64,000 nucleotides of DNA from Mycolicibacter sp. MU0102 (GCF_963378105.1 NZ_OY726398.1:3968001-4032000), one strand, 5' to 3'; positions 34,434 through 43,201 are shown, counted from the stretch's first letter. The notes: generated by a model from the sequence alone, not told the origin. Numbers and translations are program-made.

Positions 34434-35279
34434 TCACCGCGGTTGCCGCTGCGTGCTTCCCGCATCCACAGGCAGGGCGACTCCGGTGATGTACCGGGCC
34501 TCGTCCGACACCAGGAACAGACACGCGTTTGCCACGTCGACAGGATCCACCCACGCAATATCAAGCATGTTCATCGTCTTTGCCGACTCAGCGAACTCGT
34601 CACGCGTGGGCGGCCGATGCAGGTCCGGCCGAAAGGCGCTGCGTACCGCGTCGTTCTGAATCATCGGCGTGTCGACATTGGTCGGATGGACTGTGTTGAC
34701 CCGTACGCGATGCGGCGCCAGCTCATTGGCGAGACTGCGCATCAGGCCGACCACACCGTGCTTAGCCGCCGTATAGTGCGCGACTCCCACCAGCCCGGTC
34801 AGACCCGCGATAGAGCTCACCAAGACCATGGCACCGCCACCGCGGGCTATCACGTGCGGCGCACTGACCTGACAGGTGTGGAACACCCCAGTCAGATTGA
34901 TGTCCAGCATCATGCGCCAAGTCTCCTGTGGAAGGTCCACCGCAGATCCGCGTGACGTTATCCCGGCGGTGGCACAGACGATATCGAGTCCCCCGTGACG
35001 GCTCACGGCTTCGTCGACGGCTGCACGCAACGCCTCGCGTTCACGGACATCGGCCACCGCAGTCGTCATGTTTCCGCCGACGGAACGCACCTGGCGCGCC
35101 GTTTCATGAAGGTCGTCGGGGGTGGAAGGCGGCACCACAACCGTATCCACGGGTCCACACAGGTCGATTCCGATGATGTCGGCGCCCTCTTGGGCAAAGC
35201 GCAGCGCCTGCGCCCGACCGATTCCGCGCGCCGCGCCCGTGATCAGCGCTACCTTTCCAGAGAGCCGAGGTACCGTCAT
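34434..35279 (-). CDS. Mycofactocin-coupled SDR, copy 1
   Basis: A 281-residue SDR with TGAARGIG and YTAAK. Family signatures of mycofactocin-coupled SDRs are visible: GADIIGIDLCGPVD, an insertion TPDDLHETARQV, NTVHPTNVDTPMI and VDPVDVANACLFLVSDEARY. Such enzymes hold NAD(H) tightly and pass electrons to mycofactocin. The start overlaps the stop of the next gene upstream by 4 bp (ATGA). A secondary alcohol intermediate of the locus is the likely substrate. The family call is by recalled motifs. Confidence 0.87.
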   Translation of the reverse strand: MTVPRLSGKVALITGAARGIGRAQALRFAQEGADIIGIDLCGPVDTVVVPPSTPDDLHETARQVRSVGGNMTTAVADVREREALRAAVDEAVSRHGGLDIVCATAGITSRGSAVDLPQETWRMMLDINLTGVFHTCQVSAPHVIARGGGAMVLVSSIAGLTGLVGVAHYTAAKHGVVGLMRSLANELAPHRVRVNTVHPTNVDTPMIQNDAVRSAFRPDLHRPPTRDEFAESAKTMNMLDIAWVDPVDVANACLFLVSDEARYITGVALPVDAGSTQRQPR

Positions 35280-36073
35280 GTCTTCTCGGTCAATCCGGCG
35301 TCGACGACCAATTGCGCTCCGGTGACATAGCGGGCCTCGTCGGAAGCCAGGAAGGCCGAAGCATTGGCGACATCACGCGGCTGAACCCACGGCACCGGCA
35401 GCAGGTTGCGCGCTGCCAGAACCTCGATGGCGTCGGCTTCGGTCGGGTCGTCGAGATCGGGCCGCAATCGCCGGTAGGTTGCCTCGTTGCGAACCATCGG
35501 CGTAGCCACCGCACCCGGGTGCACCATATTCACGCGGATCCCGCGTGGGCCAAGCTCGTTCGCGAGCGTACGAGCCAGACCTACCGCCGCGTGCTTGGAG
35601 GCAGTGTAGTGCGCAGTGCCGCCGGTTCCGCGAATCCCGCTGGTCGAACCGATGATGACGATCGAAGCGCCCACCCCCAGATGGGGCGCAGCTGCCTTCA
35701 CGGTATGCCACACGCCGGTGAGATTGATGTCGAGCGCATCCCGCCAAACCTGGGCCGCGAGCTCCCACACTGGTGCGCCGGATGCGTGGATGCCGGCATT
35801 GGCAATCACGATGTCCAGACGCCCCAGGTCGGCCACCGCCGCGTCGATGGCCGTGGACAACGAGTCGAGATCTCGGACGTCGGCCACCGCGGTCAGGCAA
35901 CGGCGTCCACCCTCGACAAGAGCCGCCGACATCACCGCGAGATCGTCGGCTGCACTGGATATGTCGAGCGCGATGATGTCGGCGCCGCACTCGGCCAGTC
36001 GCTCGCAATGAGCACGCCCCGTCCCACGTGCGGCACCGGTCACCACGGCGACTTTGCCGGCCAGGTTGGGCAT
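35276..36073 (-). CDS. Mycofactocin-coupled SDR, copy 2
   Basis: A 265-residue SDR from ATG 36073, which shares one base with the BVMO stop. TGAARGTG and YTASK are present, with GADIIALDIS, NMVHPGAVATPMVRNEATY and VQPRDVANASAFLASDEARY, the layout of mycofactocin-coupled SDRs. The TPDDL-type insertion is shorter than in its neighbour. The gene lies between a BVMO and the other mycofactocin-type SDR, so the three are co-translated. Probably supplies or consumes a ketone of the BVMO reaction. Confidence 0.85.
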   Translation of the reverse strand: MPNLAGKVAVVTGAARGTGRAHCERLAECGADIIALDISSAADDLAVMSAALVEGGRRCLTAVADVRDLDSLSTAIDAAVADLGRLDIVIANAGIHASGAPVWELAAQVWRDALDINLTGVWHTVKAAAPHLGVGASIVIIGSTSGIRGTGGTAHYTASKHAAVGLARTLANELGPRGIRVNMVHPGAVATPMVRNEATYRRLRPDLDDPTEADAIEVLAARNLLPVPWVQPRDVANASAFLASDEARYVTGAQLVVDAGLTEKT

Positions 36074-37686
36074 CACGAAGCCTTGAGGAGCCTGAATCCA
36101 CGGTATCCCTTGCCGGCAACCTCGGCACAGATGTCGAGGTAGGTGGCGAAGCCTCCGATGAAGAGCATGAACACCCGGGGCTTTCCGGGCACGTTGGCAC
36201 CCACGTACCAGGAGTTCGCCTTCGGAAATAGGGTGGCGTCGGCCCGCTGGTTGCATTCCGCAACCCAGGCGTCCACCGCATCGGAGCTGGCCTCCATGGC
36301 CGAGTAGCCGTGCTCATCGAGGTAGGCGATGGCATCGGAGATCCATTGAATGTGCGCCTCGGCATGCAGAACCATGTTGGCCAGTACCGCCGGGGCGCCG
36401 GGCCCCGAAACCAGGAACAGGTTGGGGAATCCGTCGACACCGAGGCCGAGGTAGGTACGGGGACCCTCCGACCAGTCGTCGGCCAGCTTGCGCCCGTTGC
36501 GTCCGACGATGTCAATCTTGGCCAGCGTCCCGGTCATAGCATCGAAGCCGGTCGCCAGCACGATCGCATCTAGCTCGTAGTGCGCTGCCGAAGTCTTGAT
36601 GCCTGCCTTGTAGATCGCCTCGATCGGCGTCTCACGAACACTGACCAGATCCACGTTGGGCCGATTGAATGTCTGGAAGTAATTGGTATCGGTGCAGATT
36701 CGCTTGGTACCGATCGGATGGTCGTTGGGGATCAACAGTTCGGCGGTCTTGGGATCGTCGATCACCGCACGAATCTTCTCTACGTAGAACTTGCGGGCCT
36801 CTTCGTTGGCCTCGATATCAATCATCTGATCGGCGAAGGTCTTGGAGAACAACACGCCGCCCAGCTGCCAGCGCTCCTCGAAGGCCGCCCGGCGCTCTGC
36901 GGTCGAGACTTGCATGGTCAACTTCGGATGTGGCACATGCGGAGACCCTCCGCCACTGCGCCAGGACATCTGGCGCCGTTCGGCATAGGTGGCCTTGGCG
37001 TGAGTGATCTCCTCGGCGGTCAACGGGCGGTTGCCCGCGGGCACGCTGTAGTTGGGGCTGCGCTGGAATACGACGAGCTGTGCGGCCTGCTCCGCGATGA
37101 TCGGAATCGATTGAACTCCAGAAGAACCGGTTCCGATAACGGCGACCCGTTTGCCGGCGAAGTTCACTCCTTTGTGCGGCCAGTGCGCGGTGTGATAGAT
37201 CTCGCCGCCGAAGGTCTCCAGTCCCGGGATGTCCGGAGTCAAGGGCGAAGACAGCGGCCCGGTGGCCATCACCACAAAGCGCGCGACGACGGTCTGTCCG
37301 TTGTCGGTGACGACCGTCCATCGCGTCGCGTCCTCGTCGAAGACAGCCGAGACCACCCTGGTGTTGAAGGTGATTCCCGGCCGCAAATCCAACGTGTCGG
37401 CGACCCAGTTGATGTACGCGAGGATCTCACTTTGGGTGGCGTACTTCTCGGTCCAGGTCCACTGCTGTTGCAAGTGGTCGGAGAACGAGTAGCAGTAGTC
37501 GAGGCTCTCGACGTCACAGCGCGCACCGGGGTACCGGTTGAAGTACCAGGTGCCGCCGACTTCGGGTGCCGCTTCAAAGACACGGACCGACATACCCTGC
37601 GCCCGGAACTTATGCAGGGCATAAAGTCCGCCGAACCCGGCACCAACCACAATGACGTCGACGTAGCTATCAGTCGCGCTGCTCAC
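36073..37686 (-). CDS. Baeyer-Villiger monooxygenase (cyclohexanone-monooxygenase type)
   Basis: A 537-residue FAD/NADPH enzyme. FAD motif VVGAGFGGLYAL, BVMO fingerprint FGGEIYHTAHWPHKG, NADPH motif VIGTGSSGVQ. Paralogue of the BVMO at 28692. First gene of a leftward operon of BVMO, two mycofactocin-type SDRs and a 3-alpha-HSD-type SDR, divergent from kshB with 121 bp between. Predicted to convert a cyclic or side-chain ketone to a lactone or ester. Confidence 0.92.
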   Translation of the reverse strand: MSSATDSYVDVIVVGAGFGGLYALHKFRAQGMSVRVFEAAPEVGGTWYFNRYPGARCDVESLDYCYSFSDHLQQQWTWTEKYATQSEILAYINWVADTLDLRPGITFNTRVVSAVFDEDATRWTVVTDNGQTVVARFVVMATGPLSSPLTPDIPGLETFGGEIYHTAHWPHKGVNFAGKRVAVIGTGSSGVQSIPIIAEQAAQLVVFQRSPNYSVPAGNRPLTAEEITHAKATYAERRQMSWRSGGGSPHVPHPKLTMQVSTAERRAAFEERWQLGGVLFSKTFADQMIDIEANEEARKFYVEKIRAVIDDPKTAELLIPNDHPIGTKRICTDTNYFQTFNRPNVDLVSVRETPIEAIYKAGIKTSAAHYELDAIVLATGFDAMTGTLAKIDIVGRNGRKLADDWSEGPRTYLGLGVDGFPNLFLVSGPGAPAVLANMVLHAEAHIQWISDAIAYLDEHGYSAMEASSDAVDAWVAECNQRADATLFPKANSWYVGANVPGKPRVFMLFIGGFATYLDICAEVAGKGYRGFRLLKAS

Positions 37687-38247
37687 GACGGCTACCGTAA
37701 GGAATTCCCAGGCACTCGGGCCCCGCTACTTCCCAGTCAACGGGCATCGGGATTTTTCTCCCAGCCACCGGTGAACGCGCCCCGCTGCATTCGCGGACCT
37801 ACACACAATGTCGCGCATGACCGATGCAGAACCCGCCGGCCGACCCGGGATCACCTCGCGTGCCGTATCACTGACCGTCACCGCCGTAATCGAGGAGAGC
37901 CCTGACGCCAAGTCGGTGGTGCTGGACATTCCCGACGAGCATCGGGAGCGATTCGGCTACCGCCCGGGTCAGTTCCTGACCCTGCGCGTGCCCAGCGACG
38001 TGACCGGCTCGGCCGCTCGTTGCTACTCACTGGCGAGTTCACCGCACACCGACGACGCACACAAAGTCACTGTCAAGCGCACCAACGGCGGATACGTGTC
38101 GAACTGGTTGTGCGACAACGTGTCTGTCGGTGACAAGATCGATGTTCTGCCCCCGTCGGGCCAATTCACACCACAGGACCTCGATGCCGATTTCCTGCTG
38201 TGGGCAGCGGGCAGCGGGGTCACCCCGGTGATCTCGATCCTCAAGTC

Positions 38248-38251
38248 GGTA
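38248..38251. repeat. Target-site duplication GGTA, left copy
   Basis: GGTA immediately before the left IS end (38252). An identical GGTA follows the right end at 39492-39495. Four bases fit IS407-group members of IS3. Confidence 0.85.
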
Positions 38252-38331
38252 TGGCCTGACCCCGATCGGTTGATCCATGGTTTATGAGAGTCTTGCGGCC
38301 CACGTTGTGGGCAGGAAGGCTCGACAAGATC

Positions 38332-38613
38332 ATGACGACGAGGAAACGGCACAGCCCCGAGCAGGTTGTGCGCAAGCTGATGGCCGCCGACAGGCTGCTG
38401 GCCGAGGGCAAGGACACCGCGGAGGTCTGCCGTGAACTCGGGGTCTCCGAGGCCACCTATCACCGGTGGCGCAACCAGTTCGGCGGGTTAAAAGCCGAGG
38501 ACGCCAAGAAGCTCAAGGACCTCGAACGCGAGAACGCCACCCTCAAGCGCCTGTTGGCCGATGCCGAGTTGGAGAAGGACGCGCTGCGGGAGATCGCCAA
38601 GGGAAACTTCTAG
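38332..38613 (+). CDS. IS3-family transposase OrfA
   Basis: A 93-residue protein from ATG 38332. A helix-turn-helix (DTAEVCRELGVSEATYHRW) is followed by a leucine-zipper-like coiled coil (LKDLERENATLKRLLADAEL). It ends 4 bases after a G-GGA-AAC slippery site, so part of translation probably shifts to orfB. Confidence 0.92.
   Translation: MTTRKRHSPEQVVRKLMAADRLLAEGKDTAEVCRELGVSEATYHRWRNQFGGLKAEDAKKLKDLERENATLKRLLADAELEKDALREIAKGNF
38601..38607 (+). promoter_or_regulatory. Putative -1 programmed frameshift site G GGA AAC
   Basis: The heptamer is in the correct phase of orfA (codons AAG GGA AAC TTC TAG). A -1 slip reads GGG AAA CTT CTA and enters orfB. A GC-rich stretch that could form a stimulatory stem follows. 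Confidence 0.65.
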
Positions 38614-39449
38614 GCCCGGAACGCCGGCGGGCAGCCGTTCGTCACCTCCAGCGTGTGCTGGGGGTCAGCGAACGGTTCGCCTGCCGCGTCACCGGGCAAC
38701 ACCGCGCCACCCAACGCCACGAACCCACGTCGGCGACACCCGAGGATCCCGACGCCGCCCTGCGGGACTGGCTACGCGCCTACGCCAAGACCCATCCCCG
38801 TCGTGGTTTCCGGCCGGCCTACCACGATGCCCGCGGCGAAGGCTGGATCGTCAATCACAAGAAGATCCAACGCCTGTGGCGCGAGGAAGGCCTGCGGGTC
38901 CCGCAGCGCCGCAAGCGCAAACGCCACGGCACCTCTACCGCCCCGCCAGCGGTCGTCGCGGATGCTCCCGACCGGGTGTGGGCCGTCGACTTCCAGTTCG
39001 ACGTCACCACCGACGGGCGGCCGATCAAGATCGTGTCGATCATCGACGAACACACCCGCGAATGCCTCGGCGACATGGTCGAGCGCAGCATCACCGGCGA
39101 TCACCTGATCGGCGAGCTCGACCGTGCGGCCGCCGAACGCGGAACTTATCCCGCGGTGCTGCGCTGTGACAATGGACCTGAATTAGCCTGCGGCGCAATG
39201 GCTGATTGGGCCGACGGACAGGTCGGGCTGCACTTCATCCCGCCCGGCGAGCCTTGGCGCAACGGCTACGTCGAGTCGTTCAACTCCCGCATCCGCGACG
39301 AATGCCTCAACATCAACAGCTTCTGGTCGCTGGCCCAGGCCCGTGTCGTAATCGGCGACTGGAAGCACGAGTACAACCACCATCGGCGGCATTCATCGCT
39401 GGGCTACCTACCGCCTGCCCGCTATGCTGCCGCCTGTACCCACCGATGA
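38601..39449 (+). CDS. IS3-family transposase OrfB (DDE integrase core), reached by -1 frameshift
   Basis: About 282 residues after the frameshift. HTH_21-like region (DWLRAYAKTHPRRGFRPAY), then the rve core with catalytic Asp in RVWAVDFQFD, second Asp in LRCDNGPEL, and Glu in ESFNSRIRDECLN. The C-terminal YNHHRRHSSLGYLPPARY is typical. The frame is intact, so the element looks transposition-competent. Confidence 0.92.
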   Translation, partial: GKLLGPERRRAAVRHLQRVLGVSERFACRVTGQHRATQRHEPTSATPEDPDAALRDWLRAYAKTHPRRGFRPAYHDARGEGWIVNHKKIQRLWREEGLRVPQRRKRKRHGTSTAPPAVVADAPDRVWAVDFQFDVTTDGRPIKIVSIIDEHTRECLGDMVERSITGDHLIGELDRAAAERGTYPAVLRCDNGPELACGAMADWADGQVGLHFIPPGEPWRNGYVESFNSRIRDECLNINSFWSLAQARVVIGDWKHEYNHHRRHSSLGYLPPARYAAACTHR

Positions 39450-40223
39450 ACGACTCTCGTTCGCCGTGGACCAGTTCACGGGGTCCGGCCAGGTACTCGC
39501 GGCTGGCACTGGGCGGGTAGTCCTGTGCTACGCCAACCGCGATGAGAGTTCGGTGATCTTCGCCGCGGAGCTGCGCGAACTCGCAGCCCGCTACGCGGGT
39601 CGGCTCACTGTGATGCACTGGCTGGAGTCGATCCAGGGCCTGCCGACCCGCGCCCAATTGGGCGGATTCACCCGGATGTTCACCAATTGCCAATCGTTCG
39701 TCTGCGGGCCCGAGCCATTCATGGCGGTGGTCAAGGACGCGCTCAGCGAGGCTGGCGTACCACGCGAGAACATCCACCTCGAGGTGTTTCAGTCGCTCAC
39801 GGGCGATCCGTTTGCCGAATTGCCCCTTGAGAACATCGACGCCGACGAAGAGTCGTCCGAAGCGGAGATCAGCATTGATGGAATGGTCCATCATCTCGGT
39901 TGGCCCAAATCTCGCAACCTGGTCGATGTCATGCTCGCCGCGGGCGTCGACGTTCCCTTCTCCTGCCGGGAGGGCAACTGTGGCTCGTGTGCGGCAACGG
40001 TGGTCGAAGGTGAGGTCGATTTGGGCAACGCCGCGATTCTCGAGCCGGAGGACATCGCCGAGGGGTTGTTCCTCGCGTGCCAGGCGCGCCCGCGGTCGGG
40101 CAAGCTGAAGATCGAGTTCTGATCGGACGCGCGCGCCCCACGGACAGCAATCGCCGGCGAATGTCGTCCGCTGACCGGGACGGGGTGGGTAATCGCACGC
40201 ATACCGCGTCCACCATCGTTGAC

Positions 40224-41405
40224 ATGACTAAACGGGTGATCGACCGCATCGCGGAGCTAGCCGACCAGCTGCGAGGGCGAGCCGAGGAAGCCGAGAAGAT
40301 CGGCAAGCTGACCGACGACACGGTCAAGTCCATGAAGGAAATCGGCAACATTCGGCTGTTGCAGTCGAAGAAGCACGGCGGGCTCGAGGTTCACCCTCGC
40401 GAGTTCGCCGAGACGGTAATGGCGACCGCCGCACTGGACCCCTCCGCAGGGTGGATCAACGGCGTGGTCGGTGTGCACCCCTACCAGATCGCCTACGCCG
40501 ATCCCCGTGTGGGCGATGAGATCTGGGCCGACGACGTTGACACCTGGGTAGCGTCGCCCTACGCCCCGCAGGGGGTCGCCAAGCCGGTCGAGGGTGGCTA
40601 CATTTTCAACGGCCGTTGGCAGTTCAGTTCCGGCACCGACCACTGCGACTGGATCATCCTGGGCGCCATGATCGGCGACGCGCAGGGCAAGCCATTGATG
40701 CCGCCGCAGATGCTGCACATGATCCTGCCCCGCAAGGACTATGAGATCGTCGAAGACTCGTGGGACGTTGTGGGACTGCGTGGCACGGGCTCCAAGGATG
40801 TGATCGTCTCCGACGCTTTCGTGCCCAGCTACCGAACGATGGATGCGATGCACGTCATGGACGGCACCGCCCAGCGCGAAGCCGGGATGACCGAGCCGCT
40901 CTACCTGATGCCGTGGTCGACGATGTTCCCGCTTGGCATCTCCTCGGCCACGATTGGCATCGCCGAAGGTGCGCTGGCCGCCGCACTCGCCTACCAGCGC
41001 GAGCGGGTGAACTCCAGCGGCGTGGCGATCAAGGACGATCCCTACGTGATGTTCGCCATCGGCGAGGCCGCCGCCGACATCAACGCCGCGCGACAGGAAC
41101 TCCTCGCCAACGCCGACCGCATCTACGACATGGTGGCCGCCGGCCAGGAGGTCTCGTTCGAGAACCGAGCAGCCGGGCGCCGGACGCAGGTACGCGCAGT
41201 CTGGCGCGCGGTGTCCGCGGTCGACGAGATCTTCGCCCGCTGCGGCGGCAACGCAGCTCGGATGGATAAGCCGCTGCAGCGGTACTGGCGTGACGTTCAC
41301 ATCGGGCAGGCACACGCCATCCACGTCCCCGGCACGGTCTATCACGCATCGGCGCTGAGCTCGCTAGGCGTGGACCCGCAGGGTCCGCTGCGGGCAATGA
41401 TCTAG
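40224..41405 (+). CDS. hsaA: HsaA-like flavin-dependent monooxygenase (3-HSA hydroxylase, oxygenase component)
   Basis: A 393-residue protein from ATG 40224, the length of M. tuberculosis HsaA (394). Acyl-CoA-dehydrogenase fold with GLEVHPREFAETVMATAALD, NGRWQFSSGTDHCDW, DVVGLRGTGSKDVIV and the C-terminal QRYWRDVHIGQAHAIHVPG. HsaA hydroxylates 3-HSA to the catechol using reduced flavin from HsaB. No hsaB gene is seen in the window. It lies directly upstream of the extradiol dioxygenase that would act on its product. Confidence 0.9.
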   Translation: MTKRVIDRIAELADQLRGRAEEAEKIGKLTDDTVKSMKEIGNIRLLQSKKHGGLEVHPREFAETVMATAALDPSAGWINGVVGVHPYQIAYADPRVGDEIWADDVDTWVASPYAPQGVAKPVEGGYIFNGRWQFSSGTDHCDWIILGAMIGDAQGKPLMPPQMLHMILPRKDYEIVEDSWDVVGLRGTGSKDVIVSDAFVPSYRTMDAMHVMDGTAQREAGMTEPLYLMPWSTMFPLGISSATIGIAEGALAAALAYQRERVNSSGVAIKDDPYVMFAIGEAAADINAARQELLANADRIYDMVAAGQEVSFENRAAGRRTQVRAVWRAVSAVDEIFARCGGNAARMDKPLQRYWRDVHIGQAHAIHVPGTVYHASALSSLGVDPQGPLRAMI

Positions 41406-41414
41406 GAGTTGACC

Positions 41415-42323
41415 GTGAGCCCGATCAAGAGCCTCGGCTACGTTTCGGTCCACGCCGCCGACATCGAGCGGTGGCGCCACTTCGCCTTCGGGGTACTGGG
41501 TTTCGCGCAAGGTAGCGGCCCCGATCCGGATTCGCTTTACCTGCGGATGGACGAGCGCTCCGCGCGGATCATCGTATCGCCGGGCGATAGCGACAAGATC
41601 GCCACCGTCGGCTGGGAAGTTCGCGACCATTCTGATCTAGAGGTACTCGCGCGCACCCTCGATGCTGCGGGAGTGCCCTACAAGCAGCTGTCGCTGGCAG
41701 AAGCCGATGCTCGCCGTGTCGAGGAGGTCATCGCTTTCGAAGATCCCGCCGGCACTTCGCTTGAGGTGTTCCACGGTCCGGTTCTCGACCACAGTCCGGT
41801 GGTCACCCCGTTCGGAGCACGATTTGTGACTGGCGATCAGGGTCTCGGGCACGTGGTACTGCCGGCACTCGACGTCAACGGCCTGTTCGAGTTCTACACC
41901 GAAGTACTGAGGTTCAAGTCGCGCGGCGCCTTCCGAGTGCCCGTACCGCCGGAGTTCGGGCCGGTGCGCGTTCGCTTCCTGGGCGTCAACGACCGGCATC
42001 ACAGCCTGGCGCTGTGCCCCGCTGCAACGCTGCGCGACCCCGGGCTGATCCACCTCATGGTGGAGGTCGACAGCCTCGACAGTGTCGGGCAGGCGCTTGA
42101 CCGGGTCGCCAAGGATGGGTTCCAGGTGTCGTCGACGCTGGGGCGGCACACCAACGACAAGATGGTGTCGTTCTACGTCCGGGCACCCGGAGACTGGGAC
42201 ATCGAGTTCGGCACTGAGGGCATGCGGGTCGACGAAACGTATTACACCGCTGAAGAGATCACGGCCGACAGCTACTGGGGTCATCAGTGGGTGGACGACC
42301 TGCCGGCAGCGATGCGGCCGTGA
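41415..42323 (+). CDS. hsaC: HsaC-like extradiol catechol dioxygenase
   Basis: About 302 residues from GTG 41415, 6 nt after AGGAG. Two vicinal-oxygen-chelate halves. The Fe(II) facial triad is His 146 (GLGHVVL), His 213 (LIHLMVEV) and Glu 264 (WDIEFGTEG). HsaC cleaves the steroid-derived catechol meta to the hydroxyls. It follows hsaA by 9 bp and overlaps the degenerate kstD-like gene (GTGA). The hydrolase for its product is encoded at 20014, far away in this locus. Confidence 0.92.
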   Translation: MSPIKSLGYVSVHAADIERWRHFAFGVLGFAQGSGPDPDSLYLRMDERSARIIVSPGDSDKIATVGWEVRDHSDLEVLARTLDAAGVPYKQLSLAEADARRVEEVIAFEDPAGTSLEVFHGPVLDHSPVVTPFGARFVTGDQGLGHVVLPALDVNGLFEFYTEVLRFKSRGAFRVPVPPEFGPVRVRFLGVNDRHHSLALCPAATLRDPGLIHLMVEVDSLDSVGQALDRVAKDGFQVSSTLGRHTNDKMVSFYVRAPGDWDIEFGTEGMRVDETYYTAEEITADSYWGHQWVDDLPAAMRP

Positions 42324-42997
42324 CGACGGACTTCAGCCCGGCCGCCGCCGAAGTGGCCGGCTGGGATTACGAAGTCGACGTTGTCATCGCAGGTTTCGGT
42401 GTCGCTGGCGCCGCCGCGGCCGTGGAGACCGCCCACACCGGCGCAGAGGTCCTGGTGATTGAACGCACCGGCTCGTGGGGTGGAGCCGCGGCGATGGCCG
42501 GTGGGTTACCCCGGCCGGCTCGGAAAACTGGCGCTGTATCACCAGGACAACACGGCGTTTCTGATCATTGACGGTGCGGCCCAGGAGGAGGCGATGGCCT
42601 CGGCGTCACCGAAGCTGATGATGCGCTCACCCACCTGGGTCGCCGACACCGTCGTCGACCTCGAGACTGAGATGAGCCTGGCGCCGGGCGCGCTGCAGGC
42701 CACCGTGGCGGCATACAACGACGGCGCTGCTCGCGCAGGAGATCCCCTGCTGCACAAGAAGGCGCAATGGCTGAAGCCGATCGGTTCCCCTGTCGGCGCC
42801 ATCGACCCGCGGGGAGAGCACGGATTCACGCTCGGCGGCCACGTACTCCACGTCAGTGGTGAACCCATCCCGGGGCTGTATGCGCCGGGATGATCGGCCG
42901 CCCGACTCGCGGCGTGGCGCTCTACGCCAGTGGGGTGTCACTGGGCGACGGCAGCTTCTACGGCCGACGGGCCGGACGCAGCGCAGCTCGGGCCTGA
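42320..42997 (+). pseudogene. Degenerate kstD-like FAD dehydrogenase (internal deletion and frameshifts)
   Basis: A GTG at 42320 opens about 60 residues with the FAD dinucleotide fold (DYEVDVVIAGFGVAGAAAAV, ERTGSWGGAAAMAGG). The frame then jumps, without the roughly 300-residue central part, into a C-terminal segment (YPGRLGKLALYHQDN, APGALQATVAAYNDGA, then GLYAPG) in another frame. A further shift near 42888 is needed to read the family C-terminus (GVALYASGVSLGDGSFYGRRAG) ending at 42997. Intact relatives are about 500 residues. This is a remnant of a fumarate-reductase/KstD-type flavoprotein; another kstD is at the right edge. Confidence 0.82.
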
Positions 42998-43140
42998 CGA
43001 CACCCACAACCTGCGACGCACAGCGCCGGACAGGGGTTGCCCTGAGGGACCGACGCGTAGCCCGTCGCGCCACTCCGCAGGTTGGCGAAACTCTGGCGTC
43101 GGGCCCGCGGATGTGCGACCACTCAAATTCAGCCGGAAGT

Positions 43141-43170
43141 GTGACAACAGCGACACCCATGTGGTAGATA
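43141..43170 (+). promoter_or_regulatory. Candidate promoter of the IclR gene
   Basis: GTGACA (43141-43146), an 18-bp spacer, and TAGATA (43165-43170) fit a primary sigma-factor promoter. The expected start near 43177 lies in the first palindrome of the operator pair. Confidence 0.45.
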
Positions 43171-43171
43171 T

Positions 43172-43201
43172 ATGACCATTAGTCATATGCCTATTAGGCA
43201 T
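43172..43201. promoter_or_regulatory. Two abutting 15-bp palindromes, putative IclR operator
   Basis: ATGACCATTAGTCAT (43172-43186) and ATGCCTATTAGGCAT (43187-43201) are each perfect 5-5-5 dyads. They touch without a gap and share 12 of 15 bases. They lie just upstream of the GGAGG site of the IclR gene, overlapping the predicted transcription start. This suits autorepression by a dimer of dimers. Confidence 0.65.

Larger units (their letters stand above)
38252..39491 (+). mobile_element. IS3-family (IS407-group-like) insertion sequence, 1,240 bp, inside kshB
   Basis: The terminal repeats are TGGCCTGACCCCG at 38252-38264 and, on the complement, TGGCCGGACCCCG at 39479-39491, with further patchy symmetry inward. 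A 4-bp GGTA duplication flanks it. It encodes orfA and orfB in -1 phase. The clean duplication and restorable reading frame indicate a fairly recent insertion. Confidence 0.93.
37808..40122 (+). pseudogene. kshB: kshB-like 3-ketosteroid 9-alpha-hydroxylase reductase, interrupted by an IS3-family element
   Basis: The first 148 codons (37808-38251) and the last 208 (39496-40119) join in frame once the IS and one GGTA duplicate are removed, giving a 356-residue protein, close to M. tuberculosis KshB (about 358). The 5' part holds the FAD domain (RCYSLASSPH) and the start of the NAD domain (WAAGSGVTPVISILKS). The 3' part continues the NAD domain (VVLCYANRDESSVIF, CGPEPFM) and ends with a plant-type 2Fe-2S domain (SCREGNCGSC and distal LACQ). 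KshB passes electrons from NADH to KshA. As it stands the 5' piece stops at 38287. The 3' piece has an in-frame start inside the IS at 39424, so a C-terminal fragment could be made. Confidence 0.9.

Noticed and set aside
38248..39494. GGCC next to the inner IS3 ends as the target duplication
   Set aside because: Taking GGCC as the duplication leaves the kshB halves out of frame; GGTA with TGGCC inside the IS restores the frame and lengthens the terminal repeats.
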